Shown: positions 23,040 through 32,982 of the stretch, piece after piece
Numbering within the stretch: position 1 is the stretch's first letter
Layout: every line of letters begins with the position of its first letter
Source: Globodera rostochiensis
Taxonomy: Eukaryota > Nematoda > Chromadorea > Rhabditida > Heteroderidae
NCBI GenBank assembly: GCA_018350325.1
Contig: JAEVLN010000018.1
Coordinates: 1,058,185-1,122,184 of the forward strand
Direction: 5' to 3'
Length of the DNA: 64,000 nt
Notes under the pieces: generated by a model
Database searches by the model: none
What the model was told of the DNA's origin: nothing
The model's input: the letters and a program-made list of their open reading frames with translations, nothing else
Position numbers and translations under genes: made by a program

Positions 23040-23440
23040 ACATATTTTTTTCGTGGATTCCTTACCATGAGAGAAGCCCAAAAATAGTATTTGTTTTGAA
23101 AAATTTTTGAATTAGGGCGACTTTTTAGCACATATTAAAACATATTTTGAGGGATTTTTTAGCACATATTTACTGACATATTTTAAGCTTTTTCAGAGTA
23201 GCACATATTTCGCCATTTTTCAAAAAATTCCCTAAGAAAAATGCAATAAAAACGAAAAATACACCCCTAAGGATCGACTTTTTAAAAATTTCAAAAATGC
23301 ACCCCCTAAAAAATGACTTTTTCTTGGACCAAAAATCCACCCACACAGATCGACATTTTCCCTAAAATTTTTTACTTTTGATATTTTTTATAAAATTTTC
23401 CAAAACATGTGAAAATATTATATTTACAACTGTAGGAGCA
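23040..23440. repeat. Dispersed repeat (CACCCCTAAGGATCGAC family)
   Basis: AGCACATATT words followed by AAATGCAATAAAAACGAAAA and TACACCCCTAAGGATCGACT. Related copies are at 26030-26190, 37370-37770 (inside intron 2 of gene G) and 44700-44850. No gene. Confidence 0.6.
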
Positions 23441-23639
23441 AAATTAATAAAGATAGATGATATAAATCCTATCCCTAATTATAAAAAAACAAATTACATA
23501 AGCCCATATCTCTCTATTTTATTCTAATAGGAAATGGCAAATTGTCGCGCAAAATTCAAAAATTTTACTAGCGCTAACACCATCAAAAAAAAACCTCTCC
23601 GAAAAAATACCACCATTAGGGGTGCTTAACCCACCCGGA

Positions 23640-23825
23640 TCCAACAATTTCGAAAAAAAATTTGAAATTTCTCGATTCTCGGTTCCCGAGTCGAGAAATT
23701 TCTCGGTTTTTTTGGGTCTCGTTCCCGGTCTCGAGTCTCGGGGTCATTTCTCGGTCTCGGTTCTCGGTGTCATTTCTCGGTCTCGGTTCTCGATTCTCGG
23801 TAAATTTCAAGTCTCGAACAGCTCT
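23640..23825. mobile_element. hAT TCTCG-family right end
   Basis: TCTCGG words end in AAGTCTCGAACAGCTCTA, identical to the right end of the element ending at 13302. The downstream GAGAAAATAATGAG resembles the sequence right of that element (AAAATAATGAGAAAT), so it may descend from the same insertion, with the rest deleted. Confidence 0.7.
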
Positions 23826-23950
23826 AGAGAAAATAATGAGGGGTTTATTACTAATTGCTCATTAGTTTAAACGAATGTTGAGTGATATGAAGCAATTATT
23901 TTTGAAAATGAAGCGACTTTCGTGCTGGGTCGTTTCGTAAAAATTTTTCT

Positions 23951-23970
23951 AATTTACATAAATGTAAATT
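23951..23970 (+). promoter_or_regulatory. Conserved upstream palindrome, pseudogene D
   Basis: AATTTACATAAATGTAAATT, a 9-bp inverted repeat with a 2-bp centre, ends 67 bp before the D start codon. Preceded by the solo MULE-like end GTGCTGGGTCGTTTCGTAAA. Confidence 0.5.
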
Positions 23971-24037
23971 ATTTATCACCGATCAAAGTTTTGGGTTAAC
24001 ACAAAATTTAATAAATTTAGAATAATTTTATCTAAAA

Positions 24038-25170
24038 ATGGACTTTGTCGATTGGTCTATCTCAGTGAAAATTCCAATCATTTACTTATCCATTTGTATA
24101 ACCATTCCATCAATGGCACTTTATATTGCCGAAATTGTCACCATCGTTCGGCACAAAAAGTTCCACAACTCATTCTATGGCCTTTTTGTTATGCGGGCAA
24201 TTCCGGTAACAAATTCAAATTGATAGAAGTACAAAATTCCAAATGTTTAAAGAAAGAATTTAAAAAATTAGCTAATAATTAAAATTAATCAGTTTTTTTT
24301 AAAAATTGTTTCAGGATTTGCTGTACGTATTGAACTCTTTCTACGGCGATCGGCTGCCCACTATAATCGGTGCCGTGCTTTACCCTATTTATTCAAAGTT
24401 CCCAAATTGGATGTTCGCAATTTACTATTTTTTTACCGGATACACATTCCTAGCGAATAATTTGGTCACGGCATTTATATTGCTGAACCGACTGACCGCA
24501 ATTATAATGCCAATAAAACATGAAAAGGTGGTTTTTAGTGTTTAAAAAATTATTATTTCTTTTTTTGAAATTGTGTTAAGCTGTGGCGCAAATTTCTTGC
24601 GTTTATAACAATTTTTGTTTATTTTGTGCCAACCGTTACGTATTGGCCAGCGTTTAAAATGGATGCAATTCTTATTTTGAATTATCCAAATTCAACGACA
24701 GACCACAGTTTTCTCGTGTTCGAAGCTGCAGATGTAATTATTCTTAACAATTTCATTAAGCTTGAGCCATTTAAATTTCAGAATTAAATTGTTTCTAAAT
24801 TTTGCTGATGATTATTTCATCAACTATTTGGGTTCTGCTTGTGCCGTTTTCTCTGTCATTTTTATGGTTGTATGCATTTTGTTAAACATTTGCACATTCG
24901 TTGCCTACAAATTACATATGAAAAAAGTTAGCATAAACGGCAATAACTTGGACGATATTAAAAAGAGGTTTATGCGGGCAATTCCGGTAAATGATAGTGT
25001 CAGAATTCCGATTTGTTTATAAAAATAATAAGAATTAGCTAATCATTAAGATTTATCAGCTTTTTTCAGGATTTGCTGTACGTGTTGAACTCTTTCTACA
25101 GCAATTGGTTGCCCTCCATAATCGGTGCCGTGCTTTACCAGGGGGCTTCAAAGTTCCCAGATTGGATGTG
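24038..25170 (+). pseudogene. Srg-like receptor D, chimeric pseudogene
   Basis: Exon 1 (24038-24205), exon 2 (24315-24527) and exon 3 (24581-24733) are intact, with normal GT-AG borders. Exon 4 lacks the usual ATTAAG acceptor and its first codons (APINN replaced by diverged sequence before NYLGSACAVFS). It then breaks at 24968 and is joined to the last codons of an exon 1 (FMRAIP, then GTAAATGATAG), the following intron, and the first half of another exon 2 (25070-25168), which degenerates. The second part matches gene C exon 1 and intron 1. No TM6, TM7 or tail follows. It looks like the product of ectopic recombination between paralogs and cannot encode a full receptor. Confidence 0.85.
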
Positions 25171-25319
25171 TTCAAATGGCACTGTTCCTTCGCGGTGAAT
25201 ATTGAAAACCAGTGCCAAGGTCCAGTAAGTCTCATTGTTATTTATTTAGTCAAAAAATTATTTATATAAAATTGAAATTTAAAAAAATTAATTTTACACT
25301 TTAAAATTGAACTTTTGTC

Positions 25320-25690
25320 AATGAACCAATCGAATAAGTATTGGTTTTCGTGTACAGTTGGCATTTATTGGTTGGGATTTTGACTGTTTATGCCTGTTAG
25401 CATTTTAGCCGATTGGCATTTTACAGGTGGCATTTTGACCTTTTTTTGTCGGGTTGCCATTTGTACCGGTGGAATTTTACCGTTTTTGGCCAGACGGTTG
25501 GTTTAGCTTACACGGTGTTTAAAATTAAAATGTAATTTTTTTATAGCTTTTTTTAAATTTTGTGTTATTTTTACAGAAAACAATGAACTCGCTCGACATT
25601 CGTATGAAAATAATAAGCAGAAATCAATACAATAATTTAAAAAGCCCAAACTCCATTATTTCTTATTATTTTATCATTGCATAGGCACTT
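25320..25690. repeat. Receptor 5'-flank block (gene E), carries empty hAT site
   Basis: Inverse of the gene A far flank (13305-13655). At 25672-25690 it runs through the site where A carries the 4.55-kb hAT element, with a single copy of the target octamer (TATGCAA core; one base differs). Confidence 0.75.
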
Positions 25691-26465
25691 AAGTACTGCC
25701 CTAATCAACAATGACAATGCGTGACTGAGAATGCACAAAAAAAAAGTAAAAAATAAAAAATTTTTATCTTTCATAAAAAGACAAATTTGTAGTTGCAAGC
25801 ATGAATTACGTGCAACATTGTGTTTAAAACAAAAAAAAATTTGTTAAAAGAAAAGTGAACATTTGCGTGTCAGAAATTTAATACAAAAAGTGTCTAATGA
25901 GTAGGGCCACTAATTAAATGGAAATCCATTTTTTTTTTTTGCGCACTCGGAACATCGTTTAAATACCATAAAATAGTGTTTTTAGCTTTGTTTGGAGCTT
26001 CTAGAACCCATTTTATAATCCATATTTCTCCAAATTTTGCGATTTTTATTCATATTCTATATTTCTTCCATATTTCGCCATTTTTCTAAAATTCCTTAAC
26101 AAAAATGCAATAAAAACGAAAAATACATCCATAATAGTAAGGATCGACTTTTAAAAATCTTCAAAAAATGCACACCCTAAAAATTGACGTTTTCGCAACT
26201 AAAACGTATCAAGACAAAATTTTGTAGTTGCACGCATGAATAACTTGTGCAACAAAAAGGTATAATTGTTAGACAAAAATTTAAAAAAAAAGCGAATACA
26301 TTTTGTCTCAGAAATTCAATACAAAAGGTGTCTAATGAGTTTTAGAAAACAAAGCGAATTTGTTGCGTTTTAGTTAATAGATTAATATTCAGTTCCGTGT
26401 TTTAATGAGAAAACTGCTGAACTGGCTGACCGCATTCGTGCTGGGTCGTTTCGTAAAAATGTTTT

Positions 26466-26485
26466 AATTTACATAAATGTAAATT
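26466..26485 (+). promoter_or_regulatory. Conserved upstream palindrome, gene E
   Basis: AATTTACATAAATGTAAATT, 66 bases before the E start codon; identical to the D copy. A solo GTGCTGGGTCGTTTCGTAAA transposon end lies immediately upstream (26437-26456). Confidence 0.5.
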
Positions 26486-26551
26486 ATTTATTGCCGAACA
26501 AAGTTTTAGTTTAACGCAAAGTTAATAAATTTAGGAATAATTTTATCAAAA

Positions 26552-28263
26552 ATGGACTTTGTCGATTGGTCCATCTCAGTTCAAATTCCAATAAGCTACT
26601 TAACCATTTGTATATGCATTCCGTCAACGGCACTTTATATTGCCGAAATTGTCACCATCGTTCGGCACAAAAAGTTCCACAAATCGTTCTATGCGCTTTT
26701 TGTTATGCGGGCAATTCTGGTAACAAATTTAAATTGATAGAAATCAAAATTCAGATTTTTTTTAAAAACCATGACAATTAGAAACAGAAAGATTTTTAAC
26801 ATAAAAAAATGTTTAAGGATTTGCTGTACGTATTGAACTCTTTCTACGGTCAACGATTGCCCTTTTTATTCGGTGTGCTTTACCCGATTTATTCAAAGTT
26901 CCCAAATTGGATGCTCGCAATGTACTTTTTTATTGCCGGGCACACATTCCAAGCGAATAATTTGGTCACGGCTTTTATACTGCTCAACCGACTGACCGCA
27001 ATTATAATGCCAACAAAACATGAAAAGGTAGTTTTTTTAATGCTAAAACTAATATAACAACAAATAATTGGGCTATTTTAAGATATGGCAAAAGTTTATT
27101 CCGTTTATAACAATTTTTGTTTACGGTGTGCCAACATTGTTGCTTTTGCCGGCGTTTAAAATGGATGCAATTCTTATATTGAACGATCCAAATTCAACCA
27201 CAGACCGCAGTTTTCTCGTGTACGAAGCTGGAGATGTAATTATCAAATCATTATAGCTTATGGCATCAAATTCAGAATAAATTTTGACTAACGATTACTT
27301 CTACTTTATTAAGGCACCGATCAACAACTATTTGGCATATATTTGTGCCGTTTTCTCTGTCATTTTTATGATTATATGCGTTTTACTAAACATTTGCACA
27401 TTCGTTGCCTACAAATTGCATATGAAAAAAGTTAGCATAAACGGGAACAACAACTTCGACGACGTTGAGAAAAAATTGTTGTTTTATGCATTGGCAACTT
27501 TTTTGGGTCACTTGCTCGTCGCAAGCATTTTTTTGGTAATTGAGTCAATAATATTAAAATCAACCAAATTTAAAACAAACTAGACATATAGTATTTCCTC
27601 TATTAGTAGCCCGGTTTACTATTGTTCAAACCCCCCTCGAGGGGGGGGGGAGGGGGTTACAATTAGAAGGGGGTTTCAAATTAAGGGTGGGTTACTAATA
27701 GAGGAAATACGGTACGAGCTTGATTGCAATTTTGATTAGCAATAATAAATCACAGATTAACATTATTACTAAAATTGATGATTGGAAAACAACGTTTACG
27801 ATATTCGTCTACTATCCAATGATGCTAGACACAGGTAGTTCGTAAACAATTCGTGGGTATTAGATTCATAATTAAACAAAATATTTGTCGTAAAACTAAA
27901 CGATCTCGTTAAGAAATGTGGTCAATAATAAAAATAAATTTTAATAATGTTACTACCCTTTAGAGCTAACAAAAATAATTAATTTTATCTTGGCTTTCAA
28001 AGTCTTGAGAAGAGAGTTGGCATTGTGTCCGTTAATATTTAAAGACAGCAAATTAAAACACTAAAACATTACCAACAGGTACTGTAGTGCTCTCCAGCTG
28101 GTTACTGTTGTGGGCCAGCAGCACATTCCGTCAAGAGCTGATCAAAGATTTTTCGATCATTCGCAAAACAAATATTCAAATTATTCGTGTCGGTGCAATG
28201 GAGGGGCCCCGAAACAATAATCATCGGGCAGTTGGATGGCCATCAATTGCAGAACAAATTTAG
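26552..28263 (+). CDS. Srg-like chemoreceptor E (six exons, 338 aa)
   Basis: Exons: 26552-26719, 26818-27027, 27083-27235, 27314-27535, 27756-27834, 28079-28263; GT-AG throughout; open frame. Approximate segments: TM1 10-32 (YLTICICIPSTALYIAEI), TM2 50-78, TM3 88-116 ending in LLNRLTAIIMP, TM4 130-150, TM5 183-210, TM6 231-251, TM7 265-290. The C-tail is 14 residues shorter than in A: an 8-base deletion after the AVG codons shifts the frame to a nearby TAG, so the conserved GGAVGHQLQNR...LPAIS tail end is lost while the ancestral DNA continues beyond the stop. Intron 4 carries a 124-bp pogo-type MITE. The promoter-proximal flank matches A. Probably functional as a receptor with an altered tail; the ligand is unknown. 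Confidence 0.82.
27589..27712. mobile_element. 124-bp pogo-type MITE in intron 4 of gene E
   Basis: GTATTTCCTCTATTAGTA at the left and its inverse TACTAATAGAGGAAATACGG at the right, with CCCCCCTCGAGGGGGG inside and TA at both borders. It matches both ends of the 1.39-kb pogo-like element at 11660-13044 and contains no frame. An internal-deletion derivative. Confidence 0.85.
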
Positions 28264-28590
28264 CAGTTCCGTACAACAATTGCCAGCAATTTATAAAGAC
28301 ATAAAAATATTGTACCCAAGTTTATATACATAATTCTATCTTTGTATGAATGGAATGGCTTATTTTAATCTGAAAAATTTGGAAGCTAATAGGCATTATG
28401 AAAATATTGACAAAAACTGCTAGCATTAAAACATATAAAATAAAACGCTACAATATGAGCCTAAAACGCAAAAACAACCCAAAAACTTTGGCGCGCGGAC
28501 AAAATCCCGACCCGACAAAATCTCGACTACTATAAAAAGCAAGTCCAACAAACCAATTGCAGGATTCATTTTGTTTCTGTTACTATACAT
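28264..28590 (+). repeat. 3' flank of gene E, duplicated at 39.1-39.6 kb
   Basis: Starting with GCAGTTCCGTACAACAATTG after the E stop, this flank matches 39215-39625 closely, interrupted there by about 60 bp of extra sequence. It shows the E-type last exon was copied together with its 3' flank. Confidence 0.7.
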
Positions 28591-28660
28591 AGTGTTTGGC
28601 ACGGTACGGTATTACCGCGGTATTTTTCGGTATTCGGTATTTTTGAAAAATTCGAATGAT
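28590..28660. mobile_element. Possible hAT-type left end, CGGTATT words
   Basis: TAGTGTTTGGCACGGTACGG followed by GGTATT words starts exactly where the 39.6-kb paralogous flank (ACTATACAT then GTCTAATAAA) diverges. The right end was not identified. Confidence 0.4.
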
Positions 28661-28807
28661 GTATTGAATTGAATAAATTGCCAATTTATTGACTAACTTG
28701 CTACCCGCTGATGTTTCCAATGAGATTGAATGAGTTTAATTTGGAATATTGGTCTTTAAACAAAATTGAATAAATACGCATCAGTATGTAATGAATGCAA
28801 AAAGTAA

Positions 28808-29035
28808 ATGAAAACATCAGCAGGGAGCAAATTTGTCTCTAAAATTCATTCATTGATCAAGTCGGACATTCTGCTGCCAACCAATAGTGGAGAAATGGTT
28901 TTAATTGATGTAGCTAATATTGACGAGGGCACTTACTATCTTAAATTAAAAAATGCTTTTTCTCATTTGTTCGATTTTGTTCTATTAAAATTATTTCATA
29001 GAAAGGCCCCGATCTCCAAAAAAGAAGTGCAGTGA
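28808..29035 (+). other. Unrecognised open frame (75 codons)
   Basis: An ATG-initiated frame reading KTSAGSKFVSKIHSLIKSD then ILLPTNSGEMVLIDVANIDE and a Phe-rich end. I do not recognise the family. It lies in sequence absent from the paralogous 39.6-kb flank, so it may belong to an inserted element. Coding status is uncertain. Confidence 0.2.
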
Positions 29036-29039
29036 TTTC

Positions 29040-29717
29040 TTTGCGTCCCGTGCGAACAAATTTGTTGCTTAAAAAACATCAACGAAAGGCTCAAGGCAAC
29101 CGGCTGCGCAAAATTAAAGGGAGGGACTGCCTGCTTTCACCAGGCTCTACTCATGACATTTAAATAAGTTTTAGATAACAGTCATATATTTTTATTGGAA
29201 AAAAAGTAAAGAAAAAAAACCAAACTTACGGGTTTAGATGGGGAATCCTTTAAAGCGCAAATTTTATATATTTGCATGATTCCCATATTTTAAATGATAA
29301 TATTTTAAATTATAAATAATGGATATACTATAGCTAACCGGGCGCAAAAAAAGGTTGTTTATATTTAGCATCAAATATCAAAGTGCCAACAATAACGCGT
29401 TCAAATGAAACTCGTCCCACTCAACATAAAGAATGATTTTCACTTCGGGGGTCGAGGTTTTCCAATAATATTTTTATTTACAACTTACTGTAACGCCAAA
29501 TTATCAACAATTTTTATCAATCTCAAATAAATAGTTTACGCGCAAATTTGATAATTTTGGGAGGGGAGGGGGGGGGGGCGATGCCGAGAATTTACAAAAA
29601 AAATCATTAATTTTGTTGAGAAAATTTATCCACATTCCATAACTCACAAAAAGTCCACAAAAAATCTAAATACCTTAATAAATTAGCCGTAATTATTAAT
29701 TAATTTTTTATGTCAAT
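29040..29717. other. Intergenic, hairpin-repeat fragment only
   Basis: No gene. 29555-29600 has a G-run and GCGATGCCGAGAATTTAC, a 5'-truncated hairpin repeat that is paralogous to 39720-39750. 29275-29310 resembles the TTTGCATGATTCCCATATTT block at 19080 and 32355. Confidence 0.4.
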
Positions 29718-31171
29718 TCAAGAAATTTCTGGCAATTGTTGTACGGGACTGCAAATTCTGTTCTGCAATTGATGGCCAACAGCTCCCCCAACTGGCCGAT
29801 GATTATTGCTTCGGGGACCCTCCATTGGACCGACACGATTATTTTGAATATTTATTTTACGAATAGAAAAATCTTTGATTAGCTGTTGACGGATTGTGCC
29901 GCTGGCCCACAACAGTAACCAGCTGGAGAGCACTACAGTACCTGTTGGCAAAACAGTTTAATAATTACTATCAATTTTCGGAAAAAACAATGTTTTCTCC
30001 AATTCCTATCACCTGTGTCCATAATCAGTGGATAGTAGATGTAGAACATCATAGCCTTTGTTTTCCGATCAGCAATGTTAGGAATAAAGGGAATCTGTGA
30101 TGTTAAAATATTTTTATTGTTTATCAGAATTTCAATCAAGCTTGATAATATGTCTATATTTGTTTTAAATTTTGTTAACTTTAATATTAATGCCTTTCAT
30201 TTACCAAAAATAGACTTGCGACGAGCATGTGCCCCAAAAAAGTTGTCACCGCATAAATCAGCAATTTCCTTTCAATTAAATCATCGTTGCTTCTATTTAT
30301 GGCAATTCTCTTCAAACTTTGTTTGTATGCCACGAATGTGCCAATGTTTAACAAAACGCATAAAGTCATGAAAATGACAGAGAAGTCGGCATTAATAAAA
30401 GACATATAGCTGCAGTACGGTGCCTTAATGAATTTTATGGAAGCAACCCTCATCAAAATTTACTTAAATAAATTAATTCTAAATTTAAATGGCTCAATCT
30501 TAATGAAATTGTTAATAAAATTTACATCTCCAGCTTCGTAGATGAAGAAACTGCGCTCAGTCGTTGTATTTGGATAATTCAATATAAGAATTGCATTCAT
30601 TTTTAGCATTGGCCAATACGTGAATGTTGGCACAAAGTAAATAAAAATTGTTACAAGCGGAAGAAATTTCCGCCACGACTTTAAAAAATCAAACTATTAT
30701 TTTGAAATTATTAAAAATACAAATAAAGCACCTTTTCATGTTTTATTGGCATTATGATTGCGGTCAGTCGGTTCAGCAGTATAAAAGCCGTGCCCAAATT
30801 ATTCGCTTGGAATGTGTATCCGTTAAGGAATATTGCAATTGCAAGCATCCAATTTGGGAACTTTGAATAAATCGGGTAAAGCACGTCACCGATTATGGAG
30901 GGCAATCGTTGACCATAGAAAGAATTCAACACGTACAGCAAATCCTGAAACCTTTAAATGCTTAAAATCTTAAAAAATAAAACAAATTTATTAAAATTTG
31001 TACATGGATTGCCCGCATAACAAAAAGCGCATTAAATGAGTTGTGGAACTTTTTGTGCCGAACGATGGTGACAATTTCAGCAATATAAAGTGCCATTGAT
31101 GGAATGGTTATACAAATGGATAAGTAAATGATTGGAATTTTAACTGAAATGGACCAGTCGACTAAGTCCAT
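29718..31171 (-). CDS. Srg-like chemoreceptor F (six exons, 352 aa)
   Basis: Exons: 31004-31171, 30732-30944, 30526-30678, 30205-30423, 30013-30094, 29718-29941; GT-AG borders; frame open to TGA at 29718. It starts MDLVDWS. Exon 1 ends MRAIH with donor GTACAA instead of the usual GTAACAA. Exon 5 is one codon longer than in most copies (82 nt; IPFIPNIADRKTKAMMFYI). TM3 is followed by LLNRLTAIIMPIKHEK, and exon 4 is of the YCSYMSFINADFSVIFM type, more diverged than neighbours. The tail ends LPEIS. The upstream palindrome variant is at 31238. The region upstream to about 32.5 kb is shared with C, H and I. Predicted chemoreceptor; no ligand can be inferred. Confidence 0.83.
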
Positions 31172-31237
31172 CAAATAAAATTATTCTAAATTTATTAAAT
31201 TTTTCGTCAAATCAAAACTTTGCTCGGTGATAAATAA

Positions 31238-31257
31238 TTTACATTTAATTAGTAAAT
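31238..31257 (-). promoter_or_regulatory. Upstream palindrome variant, gene F
   Basis: ATTTACATTTAATTAGTAAAT half-sites as in C, 67 bp upstream of the F start codon. Confidence 0.45.
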
Positions 31258-31839
31258 AATGACTATGAAAATTAGAAAAATTGGACACGTCCAGGTGCAG
31301 TTTGACACTTATCGACTAATAAAGGTGCCGTGCCAATAAAATAATGACTAAAAACCAGGGCAAAAAATAAATTCAAAATCCCGGTACATATTGGCCAATG
31401 TGCGTAGAATGAATTGGGTCGGGAACAGAGGTGAGATTTGAGATGAGGAAGGGACCGCCCCTCTGGGATTAACGAGATGGGCGACAATGATCGATGGGAG
31501 CCCAGGGCAAAGAATGAGTGAGATTAGATTATGTGTGTCAATATTAACTAAAATGGCCACAATATCAGAATAAAACACAATAAAAAAAACCAAAACGTTT
31601 GTTTCCTATTTTAAACTAATTAAAAAATTGTTTTCAAGTCTTTGACAAATTTTGAAAAAATAAGCGGTTTCAAAAGTTTTTGGCAGCTATAGAGCCCTCC
31701 TTTTTTGGTCCCTAACCTATTCTGAGTAGCCAACGTAACATTTAAAAATCAGGATTTGATAGGGTCTTGAAATCAAATTAATTTTGTGTAATTTTAATGA
31801 AATAAACCCCATTCAGTAACCAACTTATTTGTATCTGCG

Positions 31840-32975
31840 AGTCTAAACTCTTTACTGATTTGAAATTACGGGTTTGTTCCAAATTTCAGTGGACCATTGA
31901 TCGCTCAAATTGATCAGAAAAATTTGAACTGACTGAATCGACCACAAAATTATACTTTATTGGGAAACATAAAATGAAACAGGTTTTTAATATTTTACAA
32001 ATTTTATCAAGGCTTACTGCTTAATTATTATGAAAATTGCATACAATTTTTAAACAAATGGAAAGTAAAGTTGCTATCACGAAATGCCATATTAACTCAT
32101 TTTGGATTTCTGCATTTTTTGGCATACAAAAACATAAAAAGGTGAAAAGTGCCATATTTATCTCACCGTAACTCATGATCATGACAGGGACCGGAGTTTC
32201 ATGCTTTATTTGTATAATTTTTAGGTATCACGCAATTTAACTAAAAAAAAGATTGTGGTCATGTCCTCCCACTCCATATTTTTTTATTGCAAAAAAGTAA
32301 AAATCCTAAATTGGTTTGTGTAAGGAATGCTGCAAAGTGAGGCTTTTGTAACTTTGAATTTGCATGATTCCCATATTTAAATGATATACTTTAAATTGTA
32401 ATAATTTAAAAAAAAACCCTGGAATTTCGGCAAAAAATCTACAACTTAATGAATATGACAAGTGTTGATTTTTTTTTACAAGAATTATAAGGTTAGGTAA
32501 TTAGAGAGCTTTTCTTTTTATTGATTAAAAAGGGGTGTCATTCGTACTTAGATGCAGGCATGGACACGGATATCCGGATATCCGCGGATTATCTGGATAT
32601 GGATGGATACGGATACGGAATTCAAAAAATGTACGGATACGGATGGACACGGATATGAAAGTCAAATCCGCGGATATCCGCGCATATCCGTATATTTGAG
32701 TACCAATGGGTTTTTAATCATTTTTAATTTTTGCCGAAGACATGGCGGTGTTCTTCCGTACTTTTTGAGAAAAATTTCATCTTTTTTACAAGGGTTGCCC
32801 ATATCAAAACTATGTCCATGGCCATGCCTGCTTGGATGCCAAGTACAGTGCTTGGAAACGAACCCTCGTTCTTACAAATCTAAAAGCGTACTTATTTCCA
32901 AGATTGTACTTGGAAAATGAGCATTTGGCGTGAGTGTTGAAAATTTTGGAATTTTAACAAAAAGCTCACGATTTG
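31840..32975. repeat. Duplicated block copy 1 (F upstream), with hAT insertion
   Basis: Matches 42130-42960 and 43875-44695 (CAGTGGACCATTGATCGCTC ... TTTTAACAAAAAGCTCACGA). It differs by the 276-bp hAT-type insertion at 32555-32830 and by lacking a short internal duplication (GGCCATGTCCTCCCACTC) present in the other two. Confidence 0.8.
32555..32830. mobile_element. hAT-type MITE (GGATATCC family), 276 bp
   Basis: Left end CAGGCATGGACACGGATATC; right end inverted CAGGCATGGCCATGGACA. Flanked by CTTAGATG (32547-32554) and CTTGGATG (32831-32838), an 8-bp duplication with one mismatch. The two paralogous blocks have the uninterrupted CTTGGATGCCAGGTACAGTG at about 42820 and 44538. GGATATCCGCGGATATCCG words fill the left half. 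No coding capacity. Confidence 0.9.
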
Positions 32976-32982
32976 GCAGCTC

